DNA of 64,000 nucleotides from Methanofollis aquaemaris (GTDB lineage Archaea > Halobacteriota > Methanomicrobia > Methanomicrobiales > Methanofollaceae). The stretch covers positions 186,001 to 250,000 of the forward strand of contig NZ_CP036172.1 of assembly GCF_017357525.1 (NCBI RefSeq), read 5' to 3'. Below the pieces are notes generated by a model. That model had not been told where the DNA came from and did no database searches. It saw only the letters and a program-made list of their open reading frames with translations. This document shows, piece after piece, positions 33,634 to 42,782 of the stretch. The position numbers and the translations under genes were made by a program. Positions within the stretch are counted from its first letter, which is position 1. Each line of letters begins with the position of its first letter.

Positions 33634-34035
33634 TCATGCCTCCCGACGATCGTCCTGCCAGGGAGACAGGCCGCGGCGTTGCCGGTAGTCGTTGATCGCC
33701 GCGTGGATCCCCTCCTCGGCCAGCACTGAGCAGTGGAGTTTCTGGGGCGGCAGGCCGTCGAGGGCCTCGGCGACCGCTCTGTTCGAGAGGGCCCATGCCT
33801 CCTCCAGGTCTCGACCCTTGATCAGGTCGGTTGCCATGCTTGAGGAGGCGATCGCCGCCCCGCACCCGAAGGTCTGGAACTTCACGTCGGTGACGACGTT
33901 CTCTTTCACCTTCAGGTAGATCTTCATGATGTCGCCGCAGGCGGGGTTGCCCACCTCGCCGACGCCGTCGGCGTCAGGGATCTCGCCCTGATTTCTTGGG
34001 TTCATGAAATGGTCCATTACTTTTTCGTTATACAT
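33634..34035 (-). CDS. iscU: IscU-type Fe-S cluster scaffold
   Basis: 133 residues. Three conserved ligand Cys: C33 in GNPACGD, C58 in FGCGAA and C102 in LHCSVLAEEGI. N-terminal YNEKVMDHFMNPRNQGEI is characteristic. Assembles Fe-S clusters from iron and sulfur delivered by the cysteine desulfurase encoded four bases upstream. Confidence 0.96.
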   Translation of the reverse strand: MYNEKVMDHFMNPRNQGEIPDADGVGEVGNPACGDIMKIYLKVKENVVTDVKFQTFGCGAAIASSSMATDLIKGRDLEEAWALSNRAVAEALDGLPPQKLHCSVLAEEGIHAAINDYRQRRGLSPWQDDRREA

Positions 34036-34039
34036 AGTT

Positions 34040-35221
34040 TCACCTGGTCCTCAGTTCAGGGGGTGTCAACGGGGACATGTCCCGTAGTCTCTGGACGATG
34101 CCGGGGACGACCTCCAGCACGCGCTCGACCTCCTTCTCAGTGGTCTCTTCTCCCAGGGTGAGGCGCAGCGAGCCGTGGGCCTCTTCGGCCGGGAGACCGC
34201 AGGCGAGGAGGACGTGCGAGGGGTCGAGAGACGCCGACGAACAGGCGCTTCCGGTCGATGCAGCGATTCCATGGGCATCGAGCAGGAGAAGGATCGACTC
34301 TCCCTCGATATATTCGAAGGCCACATTGACGTTGTTTGGCAGGCGTTCGGTCGGGTGGCCGTTGAGCCTGGTGTGCGGGATCTCCAGGAGTTTGCCGATC
34401 AGGCGGTCCCGCATCCTGGCGATCTTCGCGGCGCGGCCGGGTATGTCTCTCGTCGCCCGTTCGATCGCCGCGCCCAGGCCGACGACGCCGGGGACATTCT
34501 CAGTCCCGGCCCGCCGGCCGCGTTCCTGCGCCCCGCCATGGATGAGAGGGTCGAGCCGTACGCCTTTCCTGACATAGAGCGCCCCGGTCCCTTTGGGGCC
34601 CGCGAACTTGTGGCCGGAGAGGGAGAGGAGGTCGATCTGCATCGCGTCGACGTCGATCGGGACCTGGCCGACGGCCTGGACGGCGTCGGTGTGGAAGAGG
34701 ACACCGTGTTTGTGGGCGATCGCGCCGATCGCGGCGATGGGCTGGATGGTGCCGATCTCGTTGTTGGCCGTCATCACCGAGATGAGGATGGTCTGGTCGG
34801 TGATCGCCTCTTCGACCGCGGCCGGGTCGACCATGCCGTACCGGTCGACCGGGAGGTAGGTGACCGAGAAACCCTGCTTCTCCAGCCACTCGCAGGTGTG
34901 GAGGACGGCATGGTGTTCGATGACGGTCGTGATGATGTGGGTGCCTTTGTTCTTATGGGCGAAGGCAACCCCTTTCAGTGCCCAGTTGTCCGACTCGGTC
35001 CCGCCCGAGGTGAAGAAGATCTCCCTGGGCGAGGCGCCGAGGGCGGCGGCGACCTGCTCGCGGGCACGGGCCACCGCCTCCTTCGACCTGGCCGCGATCT
35101 CGTACAATGACGAGGGGTTGCCGAACTGTTCGGTGAAATAGGGAAGCATCGCTTTGACGACCTCCGGGTGGGTGGGGGCCGTCGCTGCGTGGTCCATATA
35201 GATGAATGTGTCTGGAACCAT
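34040..35221 (-). CDS. iscS: Cysteine desulfurase, IscS/NifS type
   Basis: 393 residues from ATG 35221 (MVPDTFIYMDHAATAP). PLP Lys in SLSGHKFAGPKGTGAL, ISVMTANNEIGTIQPI, and the catalytic-Cys loop STGSACSSASLDPSH. Upstream in-frame residues are not conserved, so the shorter start is used. Provides sulfane sulfur for IscU and, through MoeB/MoaD, for molybdopterin. Its promoter contains the palindrome at 35309-35324, shared with the divergent HTH regulator. Confidence 0.96.
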   Translation of the reverse strand: MVPDTFIYMDHAATAPTHPEVVKAMLPYFTEQFGNPSSLYEIAARSKEAVARAREQVAAALGASPREIFFTSGGTESDNWALKGVAFAHKNKGTHIITTVIEHHAVLHTCEWLEKQGFSVTYLPVDRYGMVDPAAVEEAITDQTILISVMTANNEIGTIQPIAAIGAIAHKHGVLFHTDAVQAVGQVPIDVDAMQIDLLSLSGHKFAGPKGTGALYVRKGVRLDPLIHGGAQERGRRAGTENVPGVVGLGAAIERATRDIPGRAAKIARMRDRLIGKLLEIPHTRLNGHPTERLPNNVNVAFEYIEGESILLLLDAHGIAASTGSACSSASLDPSHVLLACGLPAEEAHGSLRLTLGEETTEKEVERVLEVVPGIVQRLRDMSPLTPPELRTR

Positions 35222-35308
35222 TCTGTACCTCTCCTGTATCCTGCGTGCCGGGGCACGGTCAGGTGCATGTGCTCCTGCAGACAAAGGTATTATGTGTCAC
35301 GGGGGCGA

Positions 35309-35324
35309 ATTCACAATTGTGAAT
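35309..35324. promoter_or_regulatory. Palindromic operator between iscS and the HTH regulator
   Basis: Perfect 16-base palindrome ATTCACAATTGTGAAT, 45 bases before the HTH start and 87 before iscS. Two near-identical copies lie between cysK and nadA (40850-40885). Position between divergent promoters and recurrence upstream of sulfur/Fe-S genes argue for a regulator site. Confidence 0.75.
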
Positions 35325-35368
35325 GTATCCTTAACGTCACATTCCGACCATTTTAATGTTGTGATACC

Positions 35369-35692
35369 ATGAAGTTGCCATGTCAGGTGATCGTCTGGGA
35401 CGTCCTGCCGGCCATCAGGGCGGCGATCGCAGAAGAACTTGTTGAATGCGGGGCCTCGCAGCAGGAGATCGCACAGATGATGGGGATCGCTCCTTCTGCC
35501 GTCTCCCAGTACCTTTCCAAGAAACGTGGCTACAAGATCGTCTTTGAAGGCGAGGTGCGGGATTCGATCCGCCGGCTTGCAAAAGACCTCCATGAGGGCA
35601 GGGTCGACGACCTCTCCAGACGGATCTGCCAGATCTGCATGCAGATGCGCGAGGAGGACGAACCCTGCCGTTCCGACCTCGCCAACGATTGA
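35369..35692 (+). CDS. HTH regulator with Cys-rich C-terminus, candidate Fe-S/sulfur sensor
   Basis: 107 residues. HTH at ~26-52: ECGASQQEIAQMMGIAPSAV then SQYLSKKRGYK, XRE-like. Cys at positions 5, 27, 87, 90 and 100; the last three (CQICMQMREEDEPC) could ligate an Fe-S cluster or metal. It is transcribed divergently from the Fe-S operon, and a perfect palindrome sits between. Small archaeal XRE-like proteins of this layout are widespread but uncharacterised. Autoregulation and control of isc, cysK and nadA are inferences. Confidence 0.85.
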   Translation: MKLPCQVIVWDVLPAIRAAIAEELVECGASQQEIAQMMGIAPSAVSQYLSKKRGYKIVFEGEVRDSIRRLAKDLHEGRVDDLSRRICQICMQMREEDEPCRSDLAND

Positions 35693-35758
35693 GAGGGGGG
35701 GCGGCAGAAGATATATGCGGTGAGGTGACGATTGGCGGGTGTAGAGGGGCACGGTGTT

Positions 35759-36943
35759 ATGAGAGGCATCAAAGACTGTCGTGCTGACTTCCCGCTGGCT
35801 GGAGACCTGGTCTATATGGACAGCGCCTCGGTCAGCCTCTGCCCCGAGCAGGTGATCGGTGCGGTGGCCGAGTACGACCGGCGCTATCGGGCCAATGTCG
35901 GGCGCGGCGTCCACCGGCTGACCAGGTTCGCTTCGCAGCGCTTTGAGGACGCCAGGGCGCGGGTCGCCGGGTTTATCGGCGGGCAGGCCGGGGTGACCGT
36001 GCTCACCGCCAACACGACGGCCTCGGTGAACATGGTCGCCGGCGGGATGCGCTGGCGGTCCGGCGACCGGGTGGTCACTTCCTCCGCAGAACACCACTCC
36101 AACCTCCTCCCCTGGCTGCGGCTCCGTGAACGGGGCGTGGAGGTCGAGGTCGTCGCCCCCGACCCCGACGGACTCCTCGACCCGACCGTCGTCGCGGCGG
36201 CGGTCGACGACCGGACCAGGCTGGTGGCACTCACTCATGCCTCCAACGCCCTTGGGTCGGTCCAGCCGGTCAGGGAGATCGGGCGAATCGCCCACGAACA
36301 CGGCGCCCGCCTCCTGGTGGACGGAGCCCAGTCGGTCCCGCACCTTCCCGTCGATGTGGAGCGTCTCGGCTGCGACTATCTCTGTTTTTCCGGGCACAAG
36401 ATGCTCGGGCCGACCGGGACCGGCATCCTCTGGATGCGGGAACCCGACCTCGACCCTCTCTTCCTGGGCGGCGGGATGATCGAGACGGTTACCTCCGACG
36501 GTTATACGCCGGCCGCGCCGCCGGCACGGTATGAGGCCGGGACGCCGCATGTCGCCGGGATGATCGGGCTGGGGCGGGCGGTCGGCTATCTCGAAGAGAT
36601 CGGGATGGATGAGGTCCGCCGGCATGAAGCACACCTGACCGGCCGACTCTTCGCGGGGCTTTCAGGACTGGACCACGTCACCGTCTTTGGACCGGAAAGT
36701 CCCGAAAAACGGATCGGCGTCGTCTCCTTTGTGGTGGACGGGATGCACCCTCACGACGTGGCCCATATCCTTGACGAGGCCGCCGGGATCATGGTGCGGT
36801 CGGGCGAACACTGCTGCATGCCCCTGATGCGCCACCTCGGCCTGGCGCACGGGACGGTGCGGGCAAGTCTGTACCTCTACAACACGGCGGAGGAGGTCGA
36901 CCTCCTCCTGGCCGCCGTCGAGGAGATCACGCGGATGGTGTGA
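35759..36943 (+). CDS. Class V aminotransferase, second cysteine desulfurase (SufS/Csd-like)
   Basis: 394 residues from ATG 35759, preceded by GAGGGG. MDSASVSLCPEQVI at the N-terminus, PLP Lys in CFSGHKMLGPTGTGILW, AEHHSNLLPW, and the Cys loop RSGEHCCMPLMRHLG, typical of the SufS/CsdA branch rather than IscS. Mobilises sulfur from cysteine. The next gene, fdhD, is overlapped by its stop (GTGA), so this desulfurase may supply FdhD for formate dehydrogenase maturation, as IscS does in E. coli. Confidence 0.92.
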   Translation: MRGIKDCRADFPLAGDLVYMDSASVSLCPEQVIGAVAEYDRRYRANVGRGVHRLTRFASQRFEDARARVAGFIGGQAGVTVLTANTTASVNMVAGGMRWRSGDRVVTSSAEHHSNLLPWLRLRERGVEVEVVAPDPDGLLDPTVVAAAVDDRTRLVALTHASNALGSVQPVREIGRIAHEHGARLLVDGAQSVPHLPVDVERLGCDYLCFSGHKMLGPTGTGILWMREPDLDPLFLGGGMIETVTSDGYTPAAPPARYEAGTPHVAGMIGLGRAVGYLEEIGMDEVRRHEAHLTGRLFAGLSGLDHVTVFGPESPEKRIGVVSFVVDGMHPHDVAHILDEAAGIMVRSGEHCCMPLMRHLGLAHGTVRASLYLYNTAEEVDLLLAAVEEITRMV

Positions 36944-37716
36944 GGATGTTCAGGGAAGTCCCCTGTATCAGGGTAGAAGATGAAGCGTTTGCCGGAGGGG
37001 AGCATGCGGTCGTGGAGGAGATCGCGTTCACCGTCACCGTCAACGGCCGCCAGGCCCTCACCGCCATGACCGGCCCGGCGATGCTCAGGGAGTTTGTGAC
37101 CGGTTTTCTCTTCACCGAGGGGATCGTCAGGGGTCTCGACGAGATCGAGTCCATGACGATCGAAGAGCATGCCGCGAGTGTCCTGACCACCAACCCCTTC
37201 GCCATCCTGGTCTCAAAAAAGACCGTCCTCTCCGGCTGCGGGGGGACCACCTCCTTCCTCGACGGCGCCCGCCTCCCGACGGTCAGTTCTGACCTCGAGG
37301 TGACCCCGGCCATGCTGCGTGCGGCGGTGCGGGACGCCCTCACCTCAGACCTCCATGCCAGGACCGGGGGCGTGCACATCGTCGGGCTGTACGACCGTGA
37401 GGGCCGGGCCTGTCTGGCCGAGGATATCGGGCGGCACAACGCGATGGATCGCGTCATCGGGTACGGTCTACTGCACAAGATCGACTTTTCCCGCACCTTC
37501 GTGGTCTGTTCGGGCCGGATCTCATCTGAGATGGTGAGGAAGTGTCTGGTCGCCGGGGTGCCGGTGGTCGTCTCCAGGGGGGCGACGACCACGCTGGCCC
37601 TCAGGATCGCGGAGGAGGGAGGGGTGACCGTGGTCGGGTTCGCCCGCGGGCGAAAGATGAATATCTACACCAGGCCCGAGCGGGTCGCTGGCGCCCCCTC
37701 ACTCGCCCGCGAGTGA
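36940..37716 (+). CDS. fdhD: FdhD-type sulfurtransferase for formate dehydrogenase
   Basis: 258 residues from GTG 36940 (or ATG 36946). Family signatures: EFVTGFLFTEGIVRGLDEIE, HARTGGVHIVGLYD, DIGRHNAMDRVIGYGL and CSGRISSEMVRKCLVAGVPV. FdhD passes sulfur from a cysteine desulfurase to the Mo/W-bis-MGD cofactor of formate dehydrogenase. The usual CxxC loop is reduced to one Cys, C100 (VLSGCGGTTS). It overlaps ncsA convergently by 18 bases. Confidence 0.94.
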   Translation: MRMFREVPCIRVEDEAFAGGEHAVVEEIAFTVTVNGRQALTAMTGPAMLREFVTGFLFTEGIVRGLDEIESMTIEEHAASVLTTNPFAILVSKKTVLSGCGGTTSFLDGARLPTVSSDLEVTPAMLRAAVRDALTSDLHARTGGVHIVGLYDREGRACLAEDIGRHNAMDRVIGYGLLHKIDFSRTFVVCSGRISSEMVRKCLVAGVPVVVSRGATTTLALRIAEEGGVTVVGFARGRKMNIYTRPERVAGAPSLARE

Positions 37717-38658
37717 GGCGAGCAGAGCGCAGGCCTGGCAGCGTCTGCCGGTCGCGGGCTCGCCGCACTCCTCGCAGCGGCCGAACCCGCCCTCCTCCAG
37801 ATCTCCTTTTTCTTCCAGACAGCGGGCGACCTCCTCCCGGAGCGTGGTGTAGCCCTCCATGAACTGCACGGTCGTGCCGGGGTGACGATATTCAAGGGAA
37901 GAGAGGATGCCGCGGGCCTCCGACCTGAGGGCCCGACCGGCGTACGGACACTCGGGGAGGGGGAGAAAGAGCCCCTGCACCACGGCGTACAGGGTCACCT
38001 CTTTCTCAGGAACCTCTCCCAGCGGCTTGATCCGCGGGACAAAGGCGTCGCCCGGTATGCCGGTCCTGACGATCCGTTTCAGGTCGCCGTTGAGCACATT
38101 CATCAGCGCCGCTTCGGCCTCGTCGTCAAGGGAATGACCGGTCGCGAGTTTTGTGGCCCCGGCACGGCGGGCGGCGGTCTGGAGGGCCCGCCGGCGCAGG
38201 ACGCCGCAGAGGGTGCAGGGGTGGGGGTCGGCCGGTTTCCGGAGGAAAGCATCCAGACTGCTCCCAAAGGCGTCCTCGAAAGAGACGACGATCTGCTCCA
38301 CGCCGAGGTCGGCTGCGAGCGAACGCGCCGCCTTCATCGTCTCCTCGCGATACCCGGCGATCCCCTCGTCGATGGTGATCGCGACGAGCCTGACCGCGGG
38401 CCGGTCTCTGAGCAGGTGGCTGAGAAGGTACAGCAGGACCGAACTGTCCTTGCCCCCGCTCAGTCCGACGGCGATGCAGTCGCCGTCCCGGATCATGCCG
38501 GTACGCTCGATCGTCTCCTGCACCCGTCTCTCGACCGAGGCGACGAAGTGGGCGGCGCAGAGGTGGTCGCCGGTGCTGCGGACCAGGGCGACGGCGGGCG
38601 CCCCGCACCGCACGCAGGGACCGACCCCCGCCACCTTTGTCTCATCCCCCATGGACAA
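37699..38658 (-). CDS. ncsA: NcsA/TtuA-type tRNA 2-thiolation enzyme
   Basis: 319 residues. PP-loop AVGLSGGKDSSVLLYLLSHL, N-terminal zinc pair CVRCGAPA...HLCAAH, central CTLCGVLRRRALQTAARRAG with ATGHSLDDEAEAALMNVLNG, and C-terminal CEECGEPATGRRCQAC. The central Cys residues bind an Fe-S cluster in TtuA/NcsA. It thiolates uridine in tRNA using sulfur from a ubiquitin-like carrier; the carrier gene overlaps its 5' end by 17 bases, which fits well. Confidence 0.95.
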   Translation of the reverse strand: MSMGDETKVAGVGPCVRCGAPAVALVRSTGDHLCAAHFVASVERRVQETIERTGMIRDGDCIAVGLSGGKDSSVLLYLLSHLLRDRPAVRLVAITIDEGIAGYREETMKAARSLAADLGVEQIVVSFEDAFGSSLDAFLRKPADPHPCTLCGVLRRRALQTAARRAGATKLATGHSLDDEAEAALMNVLNGDLKRIVRTGIPGDAFVPRIKPLGEVPEKEVTLYAVVQGLFLPLPECPYAGRALRSEARGILSSLEYRHPGTTVQFMEGYTTLREEVARCLEEKGDLEEGGFGRCEECGEPATGRRCQACALLASLAGE

Positions 38659-38836
38659 ACCTGACGACCGTGAGTTCGTCGTCGTCGCCGACCACCGTGT
38701 CCTCCGGAACCAACCGACCGTCTCGCGAGACGAACACTTCCAGCGGGTTGATCCCGAGGGCGACGAGCACCTCCTCGACGGTGAGGCGCTCCACCGTGAT
38801 CTCCCTGGTCCGGCCGTCAGGAAGATGGACCTTCAT
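38642..38836 (-). CDS. Small ThiS/TtuB-like sulfur carrier
   Basis: 64 residues, MKVHLPDGRTREITVERLTV at the start and LTVVRFVHGG at the end. Beta-grasp fold with terminal Gly-Gly. Directly overlaps ncsA, so it probably is the sulfur donor for tRNA thiolation; it could also serve cysteine synthesis (neighbours cysE, cysK) in the manner of CysO. MoeB at 32904 is the likely activating enzyme, as no second E1 is present here. Confidence 0.92.
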   Translation of the reverse strand: MKVHLPDGRTREITVERLTVEEVLVALGINPLEVFVSRDGRLVPEDTVVGDDDELTVVRFVHGG

Positions 38837-38881
38837 GCTCCCTCGGGGTATATGCTGTGCGGCACGCTCGTATCTTCTCTC

Positions 38882-39877
38882 TCATGCTCGAGTACATTCT
38901 GCATGGTTCAGGTCTTCCTTCCGGTATGATTGTTTCTTCCCATCGCCTTCGTACCGTCCCCAGTCCCAGGGTTCGTCGAGGACTCTCACCTCGGCCGCGG
39001 CCACCCCCTCCACACTCATCACCTGTGCCCGCGCCTGCCCGGCGAGGTGGCTGACAAGCGGGCACGAGGGTGTGGTCAGCACCAGGTCGACCCGTACCGA
39101 GGCGCCGATGACGACGACCTCCTTGACCAGGCCGAGGGTGACGATGTCGGTCCCGACCTCGGGATCGATCACCTGTCTGAGCGCCGCCCATACCTCAGTA
39201 TGGGAGATCCCCGGGTGTAGTTCTGTTGATTCTGCCGGCGACCCCGCACGGCGCTCGAGGGCGGCAAGACGATTTTCAAGACGGTTCTGGTCTTCAAGGA
39301 GCCTGCTGATCACCCTGAGCGCGGGGTCGGGGAGGTCGCCGTGGTCGAGGCGGTCTGAGGACGCACCTGACCTGGGCCCGGCGATCCTGGCAGGGACGCC
39401 GACGACGGTGGCGCCGGGCGGGACCGGGCGGACGACGACCGAACCGGCCCCGACCTTTGCCTCGCGCCCGACCGTGATCGGGCCCAGCACCATCGCCCCC
39501 GACCCCAGGACCGCGCCGTCCTCCACCGTGGGGTGACGTTTCCCCTTTGCAAGAGACGTGCCGCCAAGGACCACGCCCATGTAGATGAGCACGTCGTCGC
39601 CCACGCTGGCGGTCTCGCCGATCACCACGCCCGCACCATGGTCGATGAAGACCCGCCGCCCGATCGTCGCCCCGGGATGGATCTCGATCCCGGTGAACAT
39701 CCGTGCGAGATGGGAGATGCACCTGGCCGCAAGGAAGAACCGGTGTTCCCAGAGGACGTGGGCGAACCGGTGGACCCAGAGGGCGTGGAGGCCCGGATAA
39801 CAGAGAAGCACCTCCGGCACCGAGCGGGCGGCGGGGTCCTTTGCAAAGACGGTCCTGATATCTTCCCTGATCCTCAC
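38882..39877 (-). CDS. cysE: Serine O-acetyltransferase fused to a DUF59/SufT-like domain
   Basis: 331 residues. Residues ~1-165 are a CysE left-handed beta-helix: [61 protein letters not shown] coiled-coil linker ([20 protein letters not shown]) follows, then residues ~225-315 form a DUF59/MIP18 domain: [40 protein letters not shown] and [14 protein letters not shown]59 proteins take part in Fe-S cluster maturation. The fusion is unusual. O-acetylserine formed here feeds the cysK product encoded 14 bases upstream. Confidence 0.93.
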   Translation of the reverse strand: MRIREDIRTVFAKDPAARSVPEVLLCYPGLHALWVHRFAHVLWEHRFFLAARCISHLARMFTGIEIHPGATIGRRVFIDHGAGVVIGETASVGDDVLIYMGVVLGGTSLAKGKRHPTVEDGAVLGSGAMVLGPITVGREAKVGAGSVVVRPVPPGATVVGVPARIAGPRSGASSDRLDHGDLPDPALRVISRLLEDQNRLENRLAALERRAGSPAESTELHPGISHTEVWAALRQVIDPEVGTDIVTLGLVKEVVVIGASVRVDLVLTTPSCPLVSHLAGQARAQVMSVEGVAAAEVRVLDEPWDWGRYEGDGKKQSYRKEDLNHAECTRA

Positions 39878-39891
39878 CGTCCCCGCCTCCT

Positions 39892-40821
39892 CTACTCCTC
39901 AAAGAGCGAGGTGCTCAGGTATCGCTCGCCGGTGTCGGGGAGGACGGCGACGATCACCTTTTCCCGGTTCTCGGGTCTGGCCGCGACCTGCAGGGCGGCA
40001 TGCACGGCCGCACCGGAGGAGATACCGGCAAGGATCCCCTCCTCCCTGGCAAGACGGCGGGTCGTCGCGGCGGCGTCGGCACTTTTCACCGCCACCACCT
40101 CGTCGATGAGGTCGGTCCTCAGCACCTCGGGTACGAACCCGGCGCCGATCCCCTGGATCTGGTGCGGGCCCGGCGTCCCGCCCGTGAGGACCGCGGACTC
40201 TGCGGGTTCGACGGCGACCGCACGGAATGAAGGTTTTTTTCTCTTGAGGGCGGCGGCGATCCCGGTGAGCGTCCCCCCGGTCCCGACCCCGGCCACCACC
40301 ATATCCACGGCGCCGCCGGTGTCTCGCCAGATCTCTTCTGCGGTCGTGTGCATGTGGGCGGCCGGGTTTGCAGGGTTTGCAAACTGTCCGGCAACGAGGT
40401 AGGCGCCGGGGTCAGAGGCTGCGAGCGCCTCGGCCTCTCTGACCGCCCCGGCCATCCCGTCTTCTCCGGCGGTGAGGACGATCTCTGCACCGAGGGCGGC
40501 CATCAGCCGCCGGCGTTCGATGCTCATCGTCTCCGGCATGAAGATGACCAGGCGGTAGCCCCTGGCCGCACAGACGCCGGCAAGCCCGATGCCGGTGTTC
40601 CCGCTCGTCGCCTCAAGGACCGTCACCCCCTTTCGAAGTCTCCCGGTCTGCTCCGCCTCCTCGATGATGGCCAGGGCGACCCGGTCTTTCACACTCCCCA
40701 TCGGATTGAAGGACTCCACTTTGACCAGCACCTCAGCCTGGAGGCCGGCGGCCAATCTCTTCAGAGTGACCAGCGGGGTATGACCGATCGTCGCGGTGAT
40801 GTCTGGATATATTGTCTTCAT
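39892..40821 (-). CDS. cysK: Cysteine synthase (O-acetylserine sulfhydrylase)
   Basis: 309 residues from ATG 40821. PLP Lys in [68 protein letters not shown]. It converts O-acetylserine plus sulfide to cysteine. First gene of the cysK-cysE-carrier-ncsA operon. Two operator-like palindromes lie 30-65 bases upstream. Confidence 0.95.
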   Translation of the reverse strand: MKTIYPDITATIGHTPLVTLKRLAAGLQAEVLVKVESFNPMGSVKDRVALAIIEEAEQTGRLRKGVTVLEATSGNTGIGLAGVCAARGYRLVIFMPETMSIERRRLMAALGAEIVLTAGEDGMAGAVREAEALAASDPGAYLVAGQFANPANPAAHMHTTAEEIWRDTGGAVDMVVAGVGTGGTLTGIAAALKRKKPSFRAVAVEPAESAVLTGGTPGPHQIQGIGAGFVPEVLRTDLIDEVVAVKSADAAATTRRLAREEGILAGISSGAAVHAALQVAARPENREKVIVAVLPDTGERYLSTSLFEE

Positions 40822-40849
40822 GGTGTGCTCACGTCCGGCTCCGGCCCGC

Positions 40850-40885
40850 ATTCACAATTGTGAAAAGGTATTAACAATTGTGAAT
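40850..40885. promoter_or_regulatory. Two tandem operator-like palindromes between cysK and nadA
   Basis: ATTCACAATTGTGAAA at 40850-40865 and ATTAACAATTGTGAAT at 40870-40885; each differs from the perfect palindrome at 35309 by one base. Centre spacing is 20 bases, i.e. two helical turns, which would place two dimers on one face. Controls the divergent cysK operon and nadA. Confidence 0.7.
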
Positions 40886-41010
40886 TATATGCCTTGCGGC
40901 CGGCACGGCACCGTCGCCGGTGCCTCCGCAACCACAACATTCACAACCACGCAACCCATTACCGGCACCAGTGGGAAGAGAGCGGGAAAGAATCGGGAGC
41001 AGGTGATAGG

Positions 41011-41913
41011 ATGAACCAGACCATTCAGGACGAGATCGCACGCCTGAAGAGAGAGCAGGGCGCCGTGATCATCGCACACAATTATCAGATCCCCGAGGTC
41101 CAGGATATCGCCGACCTTGTCGGCGACTCCCTCGAACTTGCACGCGCCGCCGCCGGACTCGAAGAAGAGACGATCGTCTTCTGCGGTGTCGATTTCATGG
41201 CCGAGACCGCCGCGGTCCTCGCCCCCGAGAAACGGGTGCTCCTCCCTGCCGTCGACGCCCTCTGCCCGATGGCCCGGATGGTCACCGCAGGCGAGGTGCG
41301 GTCCCTCAGAGGACGGTACCCGGAGGCCGAGGTGGCCTGTTATGTGAACACCCCGGCAGAGGTGAAGGCCGAGAGCGACATCTGCTGCACCTCGGCCAAT
41401 GCCGTGGCGGTGGTCGAGTCGCTGGACGCCGACCAGGTGATCTTCGTGCCCGACCGGAACCTCGGCCGGTACGTCGCACGCTTCACCGCCAAGGAGATCC
41501 TCCCCTGGGAGGGGTTCTGTTATGTTCACGACCGGATGACGGTCGAGGACATTGACCGGGCAAGGGAGACGCACCCCGACGCCGAGGTGCTCGTCCACCC
41601 CGAGTGCCGGCCAGAGGTGATCGATGCCGCCGACCATGTCTTCTCCACCTCAGGGATGGTCAGGCATGTCTGCTCGTCGCCGGGGGAGGAGTTCGTCATC
41701 GGGACCGAGAACGGGATCCTGTACCCGATGCAGAAGAAATGTCCGGGGAAGCGCTGTTACCCTCTCTCCGAGCAGGCCATCTGTGTCAATATGAAAAAGA
41801 CCGACCTCCCCCTGGTCAGGAAAGCGCTGGAACGCCTGGAACCCAGGGTCACCGTCCCGCCTGAGATCGCCGACCGGGCGCGGGCGGCCATCGAACGGAT
41901 GCTGGCACTGTGA
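41011..41913 (+). CDS. nadA: Quinolinate synthase (Fe-S enzyme of NAD synthesis)
   Basis: 300 residues from ATG 41011, with AGGTGATAGG just upstream; the frame extends further upstream but is not conserved. Motifs: [27 protein letters not shown]-like [29 protein letters not shown]-like [13 protein letters not shown], and [13 protein letters not shown]. The three cluster Cys of NadA are present (ALCPMA, SDICCTS, KCPGKRC regions). It condenses iminoaspartate and DHAP. Its [4Fe-4S] cluster makes regulation by an Fe-S sensor sensible. Confidence 0.96.
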   Translation: MNQTIQDEIARLKREQGAVIIAHNYQIPEVQDIADLVGDSLELARAAAGLEEETIVFCGVDFMAETAAVLAPEKRVLLPAVDALCPMARMVTAGEVRSLRGRYPEAEVACYVNTPAEVKAESDICCTSANAVAVVESLDADQVIFVPDRNLGRYVARFTAKEILPWEGFCYVHDRMTVEDIDRARETHPDAEVLVHPECRPEVIDAADHVFSTSGMVRHVCSSPGEEFVIGTENGILYPMQKKCPGKRCYPLSEQAICVNMKKTDLPLVRKALERLEPRVTVPPEIADRARAAIERMLAL

Positions 41914-41932
41914 AAACCGATCCCCCCGCCTC

Positions 41933-42746
41933 TCACCAGACCGCCAGCAGCACCACCGCCATCACTCCCATCCCGAGGACCAGGCCGTAGACCGCAAGGT
42001 GCGCCTCCCCGTACTCCCTGGCCGCGGGGAGAAGTTCGTCGACGGCGACAAAGACCATGATCCCCGCGACCGCGGCGAAGAGAATGCCGAGCACCGCACC
42101 GCTGAGATAAGGGAGGAGAACGAAAAGGGCAACCACCGCCCCGGCGGGCTCTGCAAGTCCTGAAAGAAGGGAGTACATGAAGGCCGTCCGCCTGTTCCCG
42201 GTCGCATAATAGATCGGCACCGAGACGGCGATACCTTCCGGGATGTTGTGGATGGCGATGGCGACGGCGATCGCCACCCCGATGTTGAGGTCGAGGAGAG
42301 CGCTGGAGAAGGTGGCCATCCCCTCGGGCATGTTGTGGATGGTGATCGCCGCGGCGGTAATGAGACCGGTGCGGTACAGCCCGTCCGACTCCCTGCACTT
42401 CCTCCCCTCGACTTCGCAGATCGCCTCGACTCTCCGCGCCTCGTGCGGGTTCTGCGGGTAGGGAACGACCCGGTCGATGAGGGCGATCACACCCACGCCG
42501 CCGAAGAACGCAGCGGTCGCGAGCGGCGGTCGCGAGCGGCGGCCCCGCCGTCTCCATGGCGCCGGCCAGGAGTTCGACAAAGGAGACATAGAGCATCACC
42601 CCGGCAGAGAACCCGAGGGCGGCCGAGAGAAAACGAGTGCTTGTCTGGCGGGTGAAGAAGGCCATCAGGCTCCCGACTCCGGTCGAGAGCCCGGCCACCA
42701 GGGTCAGCCCGAAGGCCACAAGGAAAGACGTCGGGTCGGTCATCAT
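41933..42746 (-). pseudogene. zupT: ZIP-family metal transporter broken by a 13-bp duplication
   Basis: The N-terminal frame (from 42746) reads [20 protein letters not shown], ...[13 protein letters not shown] and then leaves frame. The rest continues in another frame from [20 protein letters not shown] through [20 protein letters not shown] and [20 protein letters not shown] to a stop at 41933. At 42515-42540 a 13-base unit is present twice; removing one copy restores [15 protein letters not shown] and one 267-residue ZupT/ZIP protein with seven to eight membrane segments. As written, the transporter is inactivated. Neighbour of a DtxR regulator and the feo operon. Confidence 0.85.
42515..42540 (+). 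repeat. 13-bp tandem duplication inside the ZIP transporter gene
   Basis: GGTCGCGAGCGGC occurs twice in direct succession (42515-42527, 42528-42540). The length is not a multiple of three, and losing one copy repairs the frame. Possibly a slippage-prone switch, a recent mutation or an assembly error. Confidence 0.9.
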
Positions 42747-42782
42747 CTGGACGCCTCCTGATCGTCTGCCCTGTTCTAAAAC

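Noticed and set aside
35297-36634. Minus-strand frame of 445 codons opposite the HTH and desulfurase genes
   Set aside because: Both plus-strand genes have clear motifs and it shows none.
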